Below are positions 35,724 through 44,537 of a DNA stretch of 64,000 nt, in pieces; the first letter of the stretch is position 1, and each line of letters opens with the position of its first letter. This stretch comes from Gammaproteobacteria bacterium HGW-Gammaproteobacteria-1 (GTDB taxonomy: Bacteria; Pseudomonadota; Gammaproteobacteria; Thiohalomonadales; Thiohalomonadaceae), in contig PGZL01000008.1 of NCBI GenBank assembly GCA_002840095.1, positions 310,001 to 374,000 on the forward strand. The letters are read 5' to 3'. Under the pieces are notes generated by a model, which had not been told where the DNA came from, did not search any database, and saw only the letters and a program-made list of their open reading frames with translations. The position numbers and the translations under genes are program-made.

Positions 35724-36314
35724 TCAGGCGAGGTCTTCCACCAGCGAGGCGCGCACGTTCTCCGGCAGCGGCGCGGCGGCGTGGCTGTAGGCGGGGTGGT
35801 CGATGCCGAGGGCGATGGGGGCCCCCTGCTTGGCGTCGGTGACCATGGCGGGGGTGAGCTCGAAGCGCAGGAAGTGTACCGAGGAGGTCTTGCTGGCGTT
35901 TTCCCGCTCCAGGTCCTCGTCGGCGACGGCGTAGACCTTGCTGTGGTCCTCCACCCGTATCCACACCTTGTCCTCGACGCCGATGAGCCGGGCCAGTTCG
36001 CGCGCCCGTTCCTCCGGGTCTTCGTATTCCATCATGAAGGTGGCCTTCCAGTTGCTGCCGTCGGGGATCAGCGGATTGTAGGCCGCCAGTTCTTCCATGA
36101 TGCCGGCGGCTTCATAGATGCGTTCGGCGCGCAGCATCTCCTGCACCTGGTAGTGCATGGTGAGGCGGTCCTCGAAATGGAAGCTGGCGTGGGGGCCGAC
36201 CTGGGCGCGGCGGTCGCGCTTGTGCTCCATCACCCGGGCGCGGAACTCCGGGCGGATCTCGGCATATTTTTCCAGCGAGTACAGGTCTTCGCGTTTGAGT
36301 TTTTGCGCGCTCAT
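35724..36314 (-). CDS. DUF3501-like protein
   Basis: MSAQKLKREDLYSLEKYAEIRPEFRARVMEHKRDRRAQVGPHASFHFEDRLTMHYQVQEML. Confidence 0.65.
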   Translation of the reverse strand: MSAQKLKREDLYSLEKYAEIRPEFRARVMEHKRDRRAQVGPHASFHFEDRLTMHYQVQEMLRAERIYEAAGIMEELAAYNPLIPDGSNWKATFMMEYEDPEERARELARLIGVEDKVWIRVEDHSKVYAVADEDLERENASKTSSVHFLRFELTPAMVTDAKQGAPIALGIDHPAYSHAAAPLPENVRASLVEDLA

Positions 36315-36330
36315 CTCGGGTCTCTTCGTC

Positions 36331-36636
36331 CTAGTCCTTGGCCGCGTGCTCCAGGCCGACGATGGGCTGGTCGGTGAACAGGTAGTCGCGCAGATGTTTG
36401 TCGAAGGCCGGGTCGTGGCGGCGGATCCATTCCAGCACCATGGCGGCGTGTTCCTTTTCCTCGTCGCGGTTGTGGGCGAGGATGGCCTTCAGTTCCTGAT
36501 CGGTGCAGGCGTCGACACGCTGCTGGTACCAGTCCACCGCCTCCAGTTCCTCCATCAGGGACAGGATGGCGCGGTGCATTTCGCGGGTGGTGCCGCTCAG
36601 CTCTTCTATGGGTTCGTGGTAGCTCTCGTGGGCCAT
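36331..36636 (-). CDS. EncFtn-like (encapsulated ferritin family) protein
   Basis: EELEAVDWYQQRVDACTDQELKAILAHNRDEEKEHAAMVLEWIRRHDPAFDKHLRDYLFT. Confidence 0.8.
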   Translation of the reverse strand: MAHESYHEPIEELSGTTREMHRAILSLMEELEAVDWYQQRVDACTDQELKAILAHNRDEEKEHAAMVLEWIRRHDPAFDKHLRDYLFTDQPIVGLEHAAKD

Positions 36637-36645
36637 GGCAGCCTC

Positions 36646-37992
36646 CTATAGTCCGTAGGCGATACGCAGCAGCGTCATGGGATGCTCCGGCTTGCGCCCG
36701 TCCTGCAGGCCGTTTTCGATTTGGTGGCCGGCCATGGGGCAGTCGCTGGCGTAGTGATCGCAATCGGCGTCCCCCACCCTCTTCACCACCGGGCCGCAAA
36801 TCTTCATGGAGATGTCGTGGTACTCGCTCTTCACCGCGTAGGTACCGTCGTGGCCGGAACAGCGTTCGATCACGTCGAGGGTGGTATCCGGCACCAGGGT
36901 CAGAATATCCCGCGTCTTGAGGCCGATGTTCTGCACGCGCTGGTGACAGGGTACATGGTAGCTCACCTTGCCCAGCGGCCGGGTGAACGCGGTGTTGAGC
37001 CGGCCCTCCCTGTGGCGCAGGGCGAGGTATTCGAAGGGGTCGAAGATGTGCTGCTTCACCTTCTGCACGCCGGCATCCTCCGGGAACATCAGCGGCAGCT
37101 CCTGCTTGTACATCAGCACGCAGGACGGCACCGGCGCGACGATGTCACAACCGGCCTCGATGGCGGCGAGCAGCACCGGGACGTTGGCGTTCTTGGCCCG
37201 CTCCACCGCCTCCAGGTCACCCAGTTCCAGCTTGGGCATGCCGCAGCACTGTTCCTTCTCCACCAGCGTCATCTCGATGCCGTTGTGCTCGAACACCTTG
37301 AACAGGTCTTCGGCGATGTGCGGCTCGTTGCGGTTGCCGTAACAGGTGGCGAACAGCGCGACGCGGCCGGTGGTGCGGCCCGCCGGCACGGGGTTGCTCA
37401 CGGTGCTGCGATGGCCGGCGAGGCGCTTGCGCGCGGTGCTGCTGTGGTAGTCGGGCAGGATGGCCTTGGGGTGCACGCCGAGGACGAATTGCAGGCCCTG
37501 ACGGAAAAGGCCGATTTTGTTTACGGCGTTGACCACCGGGGCGAGGCCGGGTGCACCGGCGAGGGCGCCGACCGCATCGGTGGAGGTGAGGATCTTGTCG
37601 CGGGCCTTGAATCCGCCCTGGCGGAACTTCACTGCCTTGGCGCGCAGCATGGTGTGGGGGAAGTCCAGGTTCCACTCGTGCGGCGGCACGTAGGGGCATT
37701 TGGTCATGTAGCACAGATCGCACAGGTAGCAGTTGTCCACCACCTTCCAGTAATCCTGCTTGTTCACGCCGTCCACTTCCATGGACTCGGAGTTGTCCAC
37801 CAGATCGAACAGGGTGGGAAAGGAGTTGCACAGGCTGATGCAGCGGCGGCAGCCGTGGCAGATGTCGAAGATGCGTTCCAGTTCGGCGAACAGCAGGCCC
37901 TGGTCGTAGAAATCGGGATTGCGCCAGTCCAGCGGATGGCGGGTGGGGGCTCCCAGGCTTCCTTCGCGGTGGATCTCCGTGGGTGCGGACAT
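36646..37992 (-). CDS. GlpC/HdrD-like Fe-S oxidoreductase
   Basis: [15 protein letters not shown] and [17 protein letters not shown] ferredoxin motifs; CCG-type motifs ([30 protein letters not shown]). Confidence 0.85.
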   Translation of the reverse strand: MSAPTEIHREGSLGAPTRHPLDWRNPDFYDQGLLFAELERIFDICHGCRRCISLCNSFPTLFDLVDNSESMEVDGVNKQDYWKVVDNCYLCDLCYMTKCPYVPPHEWNLDFPHTMLRAKAVKFRQGGFKARDKILTSTDAVGALAGAPGLAPVVNAVNKIGLFRQGLQFVLGVHPKAILPDYHSSTARKRLAGHRSTVSNPVPAGRTTGRVALFATCYGNRNEPHIAEDLFKVFEHNGIEMTLVEKEQCCGMPKLELGDLEAVERAKNANVPVLLAAIEAGCDIVAPVPSCVLMYKQELPLMFPEDAGVQKVKQHIFDPFEYLALRHREGRLNTAFTRPLGKVSYHVPCHQRVQNIGLKTRDILTLVPDTTLDVIERCSGHDGTYAVKSEYHDISMKICGPVVKRVGDADCDHYASDCPMAGHQIENGLQDGRKPEHPMTLLRIAYGL

Positions 37993-38010
37993 GTTTCCTC
38001 CCGAGTTTCA

Positions 38011-38137
38011 CCGCCGAGACGCAGAGCACGCGGAGAACAGCCGGGAAGCCGGCGGTGCCGGACTATGAGCCGCTCAAATCGCGTTGTCGCAATACTCGCA
38101 GTTCGGTTTTCTCTGCGTTCTCTGCGCCTCTGCGGCG
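38011..38137. repeat. Dispersed inverted repeat, family C copy 6
   Basis: CCGCCGAGACGCAGAGCACGCGGAG ... CTCTGCGTTCTCTGCGCCTCTGCGGCG. Confidence 0.65.
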
Positions 38138-38156
38138 AGGCTTTTGTCAGACGGCC

Positions 38157-38579
38157 TTACTGTCCGAGGGTGTCCAGGGCCTTCTGGAAGCGGTTGGCGT
38201 GGGAGCGCTCCGCCTTGGCCAGGGTTTCGAACCAGTCGGCGATTTCGTCGAAGCCTTCCGTGCGGGCGGTCTTGGCCATGCCCGGATACATGTCGGTGTA
38301 CTCGTGGGTTTCGCCCGCGATGGCCGTCTTCAGGTTGTCGCCGGTGGGGCCGAAGGGGAGGCCGGTGGCAGGGTCGCCGCACTGTTCCAGGTATTCCAGG
38401 TGGCCGTGGGCATGGCCGGTTTCGCCTTCCGCGGTGGAGCGGAACACGGCGGCCACGTCGTTGTAGCCCTCCACGTCGGCCTTGGCGGCGAAATAGAGGT
38501 AGCGGCGATTGGCCTGGGATTCTCCCGCGAAAGCCTCTTTCAGGCTGGTTTCGGTCTTGCTGCCTTTCAGGTTTGCCAT
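38157..38579 (-). CDS. Rubrerythrin family protein
   Basis: [45 protein letters not shown]. Confidence 0.9.
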   Translation of the reverse strand: MANLKGSKTETSLKEAFAGESQANRRYLYFAAKADVEGYNDVAAVFRSTAEGETGHAHGHLEYLEQCGDPATGLPFGPTGDNLKTAIAGETHEYTDMYPGMAKTARTEGFDEIADWFETLAKAERSHANRFQKALDTLGQ

Positions 38580-38623
38580 GGAAAAACCTCCTTATTGTGG
38601 TACGGCGTACAGCGGGACACTGT

Positions 38624-38666
38624 TTAGATTCAGTCTAAGCGTCAAGAGAACTTAGACCATGTCTAA
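38624..38666. promoter_or_regulatory. Tandem dyad operators upstream of rubrerythrin
   Basis: TTAGA-TTCAG-TCTAA (38624-38638) and TTAGAC-CAT-GTCTAA (38652-38666). Confidence 0.6.
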
Positions 38667-38805
38667 AACGCTGTCAAATACCTCATGATTTTTATGGTTC
38701 TCTGCCGGGCCGGTGGGAGGAGCCCGCAGGAAATGTAAGGGTAGTACATAAAAGCAGTTTCGAGTTTCGGGTTTGAAGTTGTGAACCGAAGGCGATGTAC
38801 GACAG

Positions 38806-38886
38806 GTAGGATGGGTAGAGCGCAGCGAAACCCATCATGTCGATGGCACTGCTGCGATGGGTTTCGCTGCGCTCTACCCATCCTAC
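38806..38886. repeat. Long inverted repeat, family A copy 3
   Basis: GTAGGATGGGTAGAGCGCAGCGAAACCCATC ... GATGGGTTTCGCTGCGCTCTACCCATCCTAC. Confidence 0.9.
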
Positions 38887-38950
38887 ATATGAGGAAATAA
38901 GTTCCGAGTTCCGGCGTTGTAGATTTCAAAAAGTCACGACACGATATTGC

Positions 38951-39112
38951 CGAAACTCGAAACTCGAAACTCGAAACTCGAAACTCGAAACTCGAAACTC
39001 GAAACTCGAAACTCGAAACTCGAAACTCGAAACTCGAAACTCGAACTCGAAACTCGAAACTCGAAACTCGAAACTCGAAACTCGAAACTCGAAACTCGAA
39101 ACTCGAAACTCG
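38951..39112. repeat. Heptanucleotide tandem repeat (CGAAACT)n
   Basis: 13 perfect CGAAACT units, one 6-nt unit CGAACT at 39042, 9 more perfect units, then CG. Confidence 0.97.
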
Positions 39113-39114
39113 TC

Positions 39115-39684
39115 TTACTGCTTGATCCCCTCCACCGACAGGTCCAGGTACACGGTGCGGGCGGCCGGGCCGAGGTCGTAGTTGATGCCGAAGTCCTTCA
39201 ACACCAGCTTGGTGGTGCCGAAGAAGCCGCGGCGCACGCCGCCCCAGGGATCGGGACCGGTGCCGACGTGTTCGACGTCGATGCTCACCGGCTGGGTGAC
39301 GCCGTGCAGGGTGAGCTTGCCCTTGAGCGTGCCCTTGCCTGCGCCCTTGTCCTCGTAAGCAGTGCTGACGAACTTGGCGTTGGGGAATTTGCCGGTGTCG
39401 AGGAAGTCGTCGCTGCGCAGGTGCTTGTCGCGTTCGGCGTTGTTGGAATCGATGCTGGCGGTGCGGATGTTCACCGCTACCTTGGCGGCGGCCGGATTTT
39501 TCTCGTCGTAACTGAAGGTGCCGTCGAAGTCGTTGAAGCGGCCGTACAGCCAGGAAAAGCCCAGATGGCTGATGCGGAACTGGATGAAGGCGTGGGCGTT
39601 CTTGCTGTCGATGACGTAGTCGTCTGCGTGCACCGGCGCGGCGGCGCCCAGTATCAGCAGCAGCAGTGGGATTAATTTCTTCAT
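39115..39684 (-). CDS. YceI-family periplasmic protein
   Basis: Signal peptide; YVIDSKNAHAFIQFRISHLGFSWLYGRFNDFDGTFSYD. Confidence 0.9.
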   Translation of the reverse strand: MKKLIPLLLLILGAAAPVHADDYVIDSKNAHAFIQFRISHLGFSWLYGRFNDFDGTFSYDEKNPAAAKVAVNIRTASIDSNNAERDKHLRSDDFLDTGKFPNAKFVSTAYEDKGAGKGTLKGKLTLHGVTQPVSIDVEHVGTGPDPWGGVRRGFFGTTKLVLKDFGINYDLGPAARTVYLDLSVEGIKQ

Positions 39685-39721
39685 GGCGTAGCTCCTTCGT
39701 GTCGTTGGGGAAGTCGGGTTC

Positions 39722-39805
39722 GATTCAAAATTCAAGGTTCAAGGTTCAAGATTCAGGGTTCAGGGTTCAGGGTTCAGGGTTCAGGGTTCAGGGTTCAGGG
39801 TTCAG
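39722..39805. repeat. Heptanucleotide tandem repeat (GGTTCAG/GGTTCAA)n
   Basis: 12 consecutive 7-nt units from GATTCAA to GGTTCAG. Confidence 0.95.
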
Positions 39806-39818
39806 GGTTTAGAAAATC

Positions 39819-40376
39819 CTAGCGGCCGAGCATGCGTTTCAGCGTGCGGTCGCGATCGATGAAGTGGTGCTTCAGGGCGCCGGCGATGTGCAGCGCCACC
39901 AGCGTCATCAGGAACATGGCCAGGTACAGGTGAACGGTGCCGGCCAGGTCTTCCTGCTGCGGCAGCGAGGTGAGGGTGGCGGGCACGCTGAACAGGCCGA
40001 ACACCTCGACGGCGCGGCCGTCGGCGGTGGGGATGAGATAGCCGGCCAGCATGATTGCGAACAGCATGATGTACAGCCACAGGTGCACCGCATGGGCGAC
40101 GGCCCGCTCCATGAGGCCGTGGCTGGGCAGCGGCGCTGGCGGCGGATTGCGCAGGCGCCAGAGCAGGCGTGCGACCATCACCAGGAACAGCAGGACGCCG
40201 ATGCTCTTGTGCAGCGCCGGCGCGCGGTGATACCAGGGATCGTAGTAGGTGAGGCCGGTCATCCACAGGCCGAGGCCGAACATGCCGAACACTGCCAGCG
40301 CCACCAGCCAGTGCAGCAGGATGGCGATCAGGCCGTAACGTTCCGTGTCATTGCGCAGTTGCATGATTTTCTCCAT
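39819..40376 (-). CDS. Cytochrome b561
   Basis: Four TM segments; RYGLIAILLHWLVALAVFGMFGLG; HKSIGVLLF. Confidence 0.85.
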   Translation of the reverse strand: MEKIMQLRNDTERYGLIAILLHWLVALAVFGMFGLGLWMTGLTYYDPWYHRAPALHKSIGVLLFLVMVARLLWRLRNPPPAPLPSHGLMERAVAHAVHLWLYIMLFAIMLAGYLIPTADGRAVEVFGLFSVPATLTSLPQQEDLAGTVHLYLAMFLMTLVALHIAGALKHHFIDRDRTLKRMLGR

Positions 40377-40432
40377 AAATACGGGTACAGGATGAACGAG
40401 ATTTTTCCTGTCGCAGGTTTCTTTTCATCACT

Positions 40433-41281
40433 TCAAAACCGCCCGGCGCGATAGTCGTTGTAGGCCTGGCGCACCTCGGCCTCGGTATTCATCACGAACG
40501 GTCCGCCGCGGGCCACCGGCTCGCCCAGGGGCCGGCCGCTGACCAGCAAAAGGCGACTGTCGTCGTCCGCCTCGATGCGCACCTGCGCGCCGGGGCCGAG
40601 TACGGCCAGGGAAAAGGCTTCGATGCTCTGGCCCTGGATGTGCACGCGTCCTTCGAATACGAAGACAAAGACGTTGCGCTCTGCCGCCAGCGCCTCCTCG
40701 AATGCCGTGCCGGCGGGCAGGGTGACGTCGAAGTAGCTCACCGGCGTGATCAGTTCGCGCACCGGCCCCTGGGTGCCCGAGGCGGTGGTGCCGGCCACCA
40801 CGCGCACCTCGACGCCGCCTTCGCGCCGTTCCACCGGTATCGCCGCCACGCCGAATTCCTGGTAGCGCGGCGCCATCATCTTGTCCGCGGCGGGCAGGTT
40901 GACCCACAGCTGGAAGCCGGCCAGCAGGCCGTCTTCCTGTTCCGGCATCTCGGAATGGACGATGCCGCGCCCGGCGGTCATCCATTGCACGCCGCCGTGT
41001 TCGATCACGCCGCTGTGGCCGGCGTTGTCGCCGTGGCGCATGCGGCCGTGCAGGAGATAGGTGACGGTTTCGAAGCCGCGATGGGGATGGGGCGGGAAGC
41101 CACCGATGTAGTCGTCCGGATCGTCGGAGCGGAACTCGTCCAGCAGCAGGAAGGGATCGAGCATGGGCAGCGCCGGCCCGCCGATGACCCGGGTCAGGCG
41201 CACGCCGTCGCCGTCGGCGGTTTCGTGGCCGCGCACCAGCTGGGCGACCGGGCGTATGGAATTGGCGACTTTCTGGTCCAT
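40433..41281 (-). CDS. Pirin family protein
   Basis: PHPHRGFETVTYLLHGRMRHGDNAGHSGVIEHGGVQWMTAGRGIVHSEMP. Confidence 0.95.
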   Translation of the reverse strand: MDQKVANSIRPVAQLVRGHETADGDGVRLTRVIGGPALPMLDPFLLLDEFRSDDPDDYIGGFPPHPHRGFETVTYLLHGRMRHGDNAGHSGVIEHGGVQWMTAGRGIVHSEMPEQEDGLLAGFQLWVNLPAADKMMAPRYQEFGVAAIPVERREGGVEVRVVAGTTASGTQGPVRELITPVSYFDVTLPAGTAFEEALAAERNVFVFVFEGRVHIQGQSIEAFSLAVLGPGAQVRIEADDDSRLLLVSGRPLGEPVARGGPFVMNTEAEVRQAYNDYRAGRF

Positions 41282-41394
41282 GGCAGACTCCTCAGGAAAA
41301 GCATTTGTGTATTGCATGGTTGAAACAAGTTTAGGGTTGCCGAATCAGGAATAAAGGCGATAATCGGCAAAATACTGTTGCGTATACGAGAACA

Positions 41395-42303
41395 ATGGAC
41401 CGCTTCGAGACCCTGCAAACCTTTGTCGCCGTGGTGGAGGCCGGAAGCTTCAGTGCCGCCGCCGGGCGACTGGGGCGCGCCAAGTCGGCGGTGAGCCGGC
41501 ATGTGGCGGAGCTGGAGGGTCACCTCGGCGCCCAGCTGCTCAACCGCACCACCCGCCGCCTGTCGCTCACCGAGACCGGGCGCGAATTCTACGAACGGGC
41601 GCAACGCATACTGGCCGATCTGGAAGAGGCGGAGCTGTCGGTGGCGGCGGAGCAGACCGCCCTGCGCGGCCGGCTGCGGCTGGCCGCGCCGCTGTCCTTC
41701 GGCGTGCTGCACCTGGCGCCGGCCCTGAATGCATTTCTCGCCGACCACCCCGAGCTGGTGCTCGACCTGGACCTGGACGACCGCCGCGTCAACCTGGTGG
41801 AGGAGGGCTTCGACCTGGCGCTGCGCATCGGCGAGCTGGCCGATTCCACCCTGGTGGCGCGGCCGCTGGCGCCGATCCGCATGCAGCTGTGCGCCAGCCC
41901 CGCCTATCTGCGTCGTCACGGCACGCCGCAGACGCCGCAGGACCTGGCGTTCCATGCCGGCCTGGTGTACGGCAATATTCCCGAGGCGCAGCAGTGGCGT
42001 TTCATCGATGCCGGCGGCAGGACGCACAGCGTCAAGGTGCCGGCCCGCCTGCGCGCCAACAACGGCGACGTACTGTTGCAGGCGGCGCTGGACGGCCTCG
42101 GCATCTGCGTCAGTCCCACCTTTCTCGCCGGCCGCGCCCTGGCCGCGGGCGAGCTGTTGCCGCTGCTGCCCGGCTACGCCGCGCCGGGTACCACGGCCTA
42201 TGCCGTCTACCCCTCGCGCCGCCATCAGTCGCAGCGGGTGCGGATGCTGATCGACTATCTGGCACAGCGCTTCGGCGATGCGCCGTATTGGGATCGCGCC
42301 TGA
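41395..42303 (+). CDS. LysR-family transcriptional regulator
   Basis: MDRFETLQTFVAVVEAGSFSAAAGRLGRAKSAVSRHVAELEGHLGAQLLNRTTR; divergent from pirin gene. Confidence 0.9.
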   Translation: MDRFETLQTFVAVVEAGSFSAAAGRLGRAKSAVSRHVAELEGHLGAQLLNRTTRRLSLTETGREFYERAQRILADLEEAELSVAAEQTALRGRLRLAAPLSFGVLHLAPALNAFLADHPELVLDLDLDDRRVNLVEEGFDLALRIGELADSTLVARPLAPIRMQLCASPAYLRRHGTPQTPQDLAFHAGLVYGNIPEAQQWRFIDAGGRTHSVKVPARLRANNGDVLLQAALDGLGICVSPTFLAGRALAAGELLPLLPGYAAPGTTAYAVYPSRRHQSQRVRMLIDYLAQRFGDAPYWDRA

Positions 42304-42317
42304 TGCAAAAAGAACGG

Positions 42318-42432
42318 TCTCTCGCCAAGACGCCAAGGCGCCAAGAAAGGCAACACGACGTAGGCGTGCATCCGGTATCCGGACAGAAAGGATTGGTCGG
42401 GATTCCCTTGGCGTGCTTGGCGTCTTGGCGAG
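42318..42432. repeat. Dispersed inverted repeat, family B copy 3
   Basis: CTCTCGCCAAGACGCCAAGGCGCCAAGAAAGG ... CCCTTGGCGTGCTTGGCGTCTTGGCGAG. Confidence 0.75.
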
Positions 42433-42468
42433 ATCCATTGTTTGGCGCCTCACCCAGTGGTGCGCGCA

Positions 42469-44529
42469 ATGATTAGGCAGCGGCAGCTGTGGGTGCTGGC
42501 CGGCACGCGCGCCTGGGCGCGCGAGGCGGCGCAGCGCTATGCCTCCGACCAGATGCTGTGGCTGGGCGAGCCGCCGCCCGGCGTGCCCGGCGGCCCGGCG
42601 CGGGAGGCGCACAAATGGCTGGGACGCGAGCTGGACCTGCTGGTCGTCGACGCCTGGGCCGGGTTCGACGTGGAGGCCTTCGGCGCCGCCGCCGGTGCAC
42701 TGCGCGGCGGCGGCCTGCTGCTGTTGCTGACGCCGCCGCTCACCGAGTGGCCGCACTATGCCGACCCGGAATACGCGCGCATCGCCGTGCATCCGTTTAC
42801 GCCGGAACAGGTCAGCGGACGTTTTCTCGCCCGCTTCGTGCGCCTGCTGCGGCAGCATGGGGTGGCTGTGCTGGGCGAGGGTGACGCACTGCCGTCGTGG
42901 CAGCCGGTACCTGCGGTACACCCGGCCGACTGGTGCACGGCGGAGCAGCAGGCGGCACTGGAAACGATCACCCAGATGGCGCAGGCCGCGGCGCCCGCGC
43001 CCGTGGTGCTCACCTCCGATCGCGGCCGCGGCAAGTCGGCGGTGCTGGGCATGGTCGCGGCGCGGTTGCTCGCCGCCGGCGTGCAACGCATCGTGGTGAC
43101 GGCGCCGCGGCTGGCGGCGGTCGATACCCTGTTCGAGCATGCCGCGCGCGGTCTGCCGCAGGCGGAGGTCAGCCGCGGCAGCGTTGCATTCCCCACCGGG
43201 GTCACCCTGCAATTCATCGCGCCCGATGAACTGGTGCACGCACTGCCGCCTGTCGATCTGCTGCTGGTGGACGAGGCGGCGGCGATCCCCACGCCCTTGC
43301 TGGAGCGCCTGTTGGTGCACTATCCGCGCATCGTCTTCGCCACCACCCTGCACGGCTACGAGGGCACCGGCCGCGGCTTCGCGGTGCGCTTCCAGCAGGT
43401 GCTGGACGGCCGCGCGCCGGGCTGGACCGCGGTGCGCCTGAGCGAGCCCATACGCTGGGCGGCGGACGATGCGCTGGAGCGTTTCGTGTTCCGCGCCCTG
43501 CTGCTCGATGCCGCGGCGGCGGAGGATGCGGCGGTGCGCGATGCGACGGCGGAGGACTGCCGCATCGAACGGGTGGAGCGCGACGCGCTGCTCGCCGACG
43601 AGGCGACCCTGCAGCAGCTGTTCGGCCTGCTGGTCCTGGCCCACTACCGCACCAGCCCCCTCGATCTGCGCCATCTGCTGGACGGCCCCAACGTCAGCGT
43701 GTGGCTGATGCGCCGGCAGGGACAGGTGGCGGCCGCCGCCCTGACGGTACGCGAGGGCGGCTTCGACGCCGCGCTGGCGCAGGAGATCTATCAGGGGCGG
43801 CGCCGCCCGCGCGGCCATCTCATCCCCCAGTCACTGGCGCTGCACAGCGGTTACGTCGAGGCGCCGCGCCTGCGCGGCGAACGCATCATGCGCATCGCCG
43901 TGCACCCCGCGGCGCAACAGCGCGGCCTGGGTACACGCCTGCTGCACGCACTCATCGAACAGGCGCGCAGCGACGGCCTCGATTTCATCGGCTCCAGTTT
44001 CGGCGCGACCGCGCCGCTGCTCGCCTTCTGGCGCCGGGCGCAGTTGCTGCCGCTGCGATTGGGGCTGACGCGCGAGGCGAGCAGCGGTGCGCATTCGGTG
44101 ATCGTGCTGCGACCGTTGTCGGCGCCGGGCCGCGCCCTGTACGACGCCGTGCGCGCGCGCTTTCTGGCCCACCTGCCGGCGTTGCTCGGTGACGGCATGG
44201 AGGAAGTGGATACGGACGTGGCGGCGGCCCTGCTGGCGGAGTCCGTGGCGGACGACAGCAGTGAGCTGGATGCGCAGGACCGGCGCGACGTGGAGAGTTT
44301 CGTGCGCGGCTGGCGCGGTTATGAAGTGTGCCAGGTGGCGCTGCGCAAACGGGTGGCCGCCATGGCGGATACCGCACCCCTCTCCGCCGTGCAGCGTGAG
44401 CTGCTGCTGGCCAAGGTCGTGCGGCGGCAATCCTGGGAGCAGATCGTCGCCGCTTTTGGATACAACGGGCGGGCCCAGGCCCTCGCCGCGCTGCGCGAGG
44501 CGGTGGCGGGTTTGGACGCCGCCGCCTAA
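42469..44529 (+). CDS. tmcA: tRNA(Met) cytidine acetyltransferase TmcA
   Basis: DRGRGKSAVLG Walker A, LLLVDEAAAIPTPLL, ATTLHGYEGTGRGF, GNAT motif RIAVHPAAQQRGLGTRLL. Confidence 0.9.
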   Translation: MIRQRQLWVLAGTRAWAREAAQRYASDQMLWLGEPPPGVPGGPAREAHKWLGRELDLLVVDAWAGFDVEAFGAAAGALRGGGLLLLLTPPLTEWPHYADPEYARIAVHPFTPEQVSGRFLARFVRLLRQHGVAVLGEGDALPSWQPVPAVHPADWCTAEQQAALETITQMAQAAAPAPVVLTSDRGRGKSAVLGMVAARLLAAGVQRIVVTAPRLAAVDTLFEHAARGLPQAEVSRGSVAFPTGVTLQFIAPDELVHALPPVDLLLVDEAAAIPTPLLERLLVHYPRIVFATTLHGYEGTGRGFAVRFQQVLDGRAPGWTAVRLSEPIRWAADDALERFVFRALLLDAAAAEDAAVRDATAEDCRIERVERDALLADEATLQQLFGLLVLAHYRTSPLDLRHLLDGPNVSVWLMRRQGQVAAAALTVREGGFDAALAQEIYQGRRRPRGHLIPQSLALHSGYVEAPRLRGERIMRIAVHPAAQQRGLGTRLLHALIEQARSDGLDFIGSSFGATAPLLAFWRRAQLLPLRLGLTREASSGAHSVIVLRPLSAPGRALYDAVRARFLAHLPALLGDGMEEVDTDVAAALLAESVADDSSELDAQDRRDVESFVRGWRGYEVCQVALRKRVAAMADTAPLSAVQRELLLAKVVRRQSWEQIVAAFGYNGRAQALAALREAVAGLDAAA

Positions 44530-44537
44530 GGCACCGC

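Noticed and set aside
38951-39112. CRISPR array
   Set aside because: Pure 7-nt tandem repeat without spacers and no cas genes in window
38947-39675. ORF encoding KLETRNS heptapeptide repeats
   Set aside because: Produced by the 7-nt tandem array plus antisense of yceI; the array reads open in several frames
41194-43818. 874-aa minus-strand ORF
   Set aside because: Runs antisense through the LysR and tmcA genes; spurious high-GC frame
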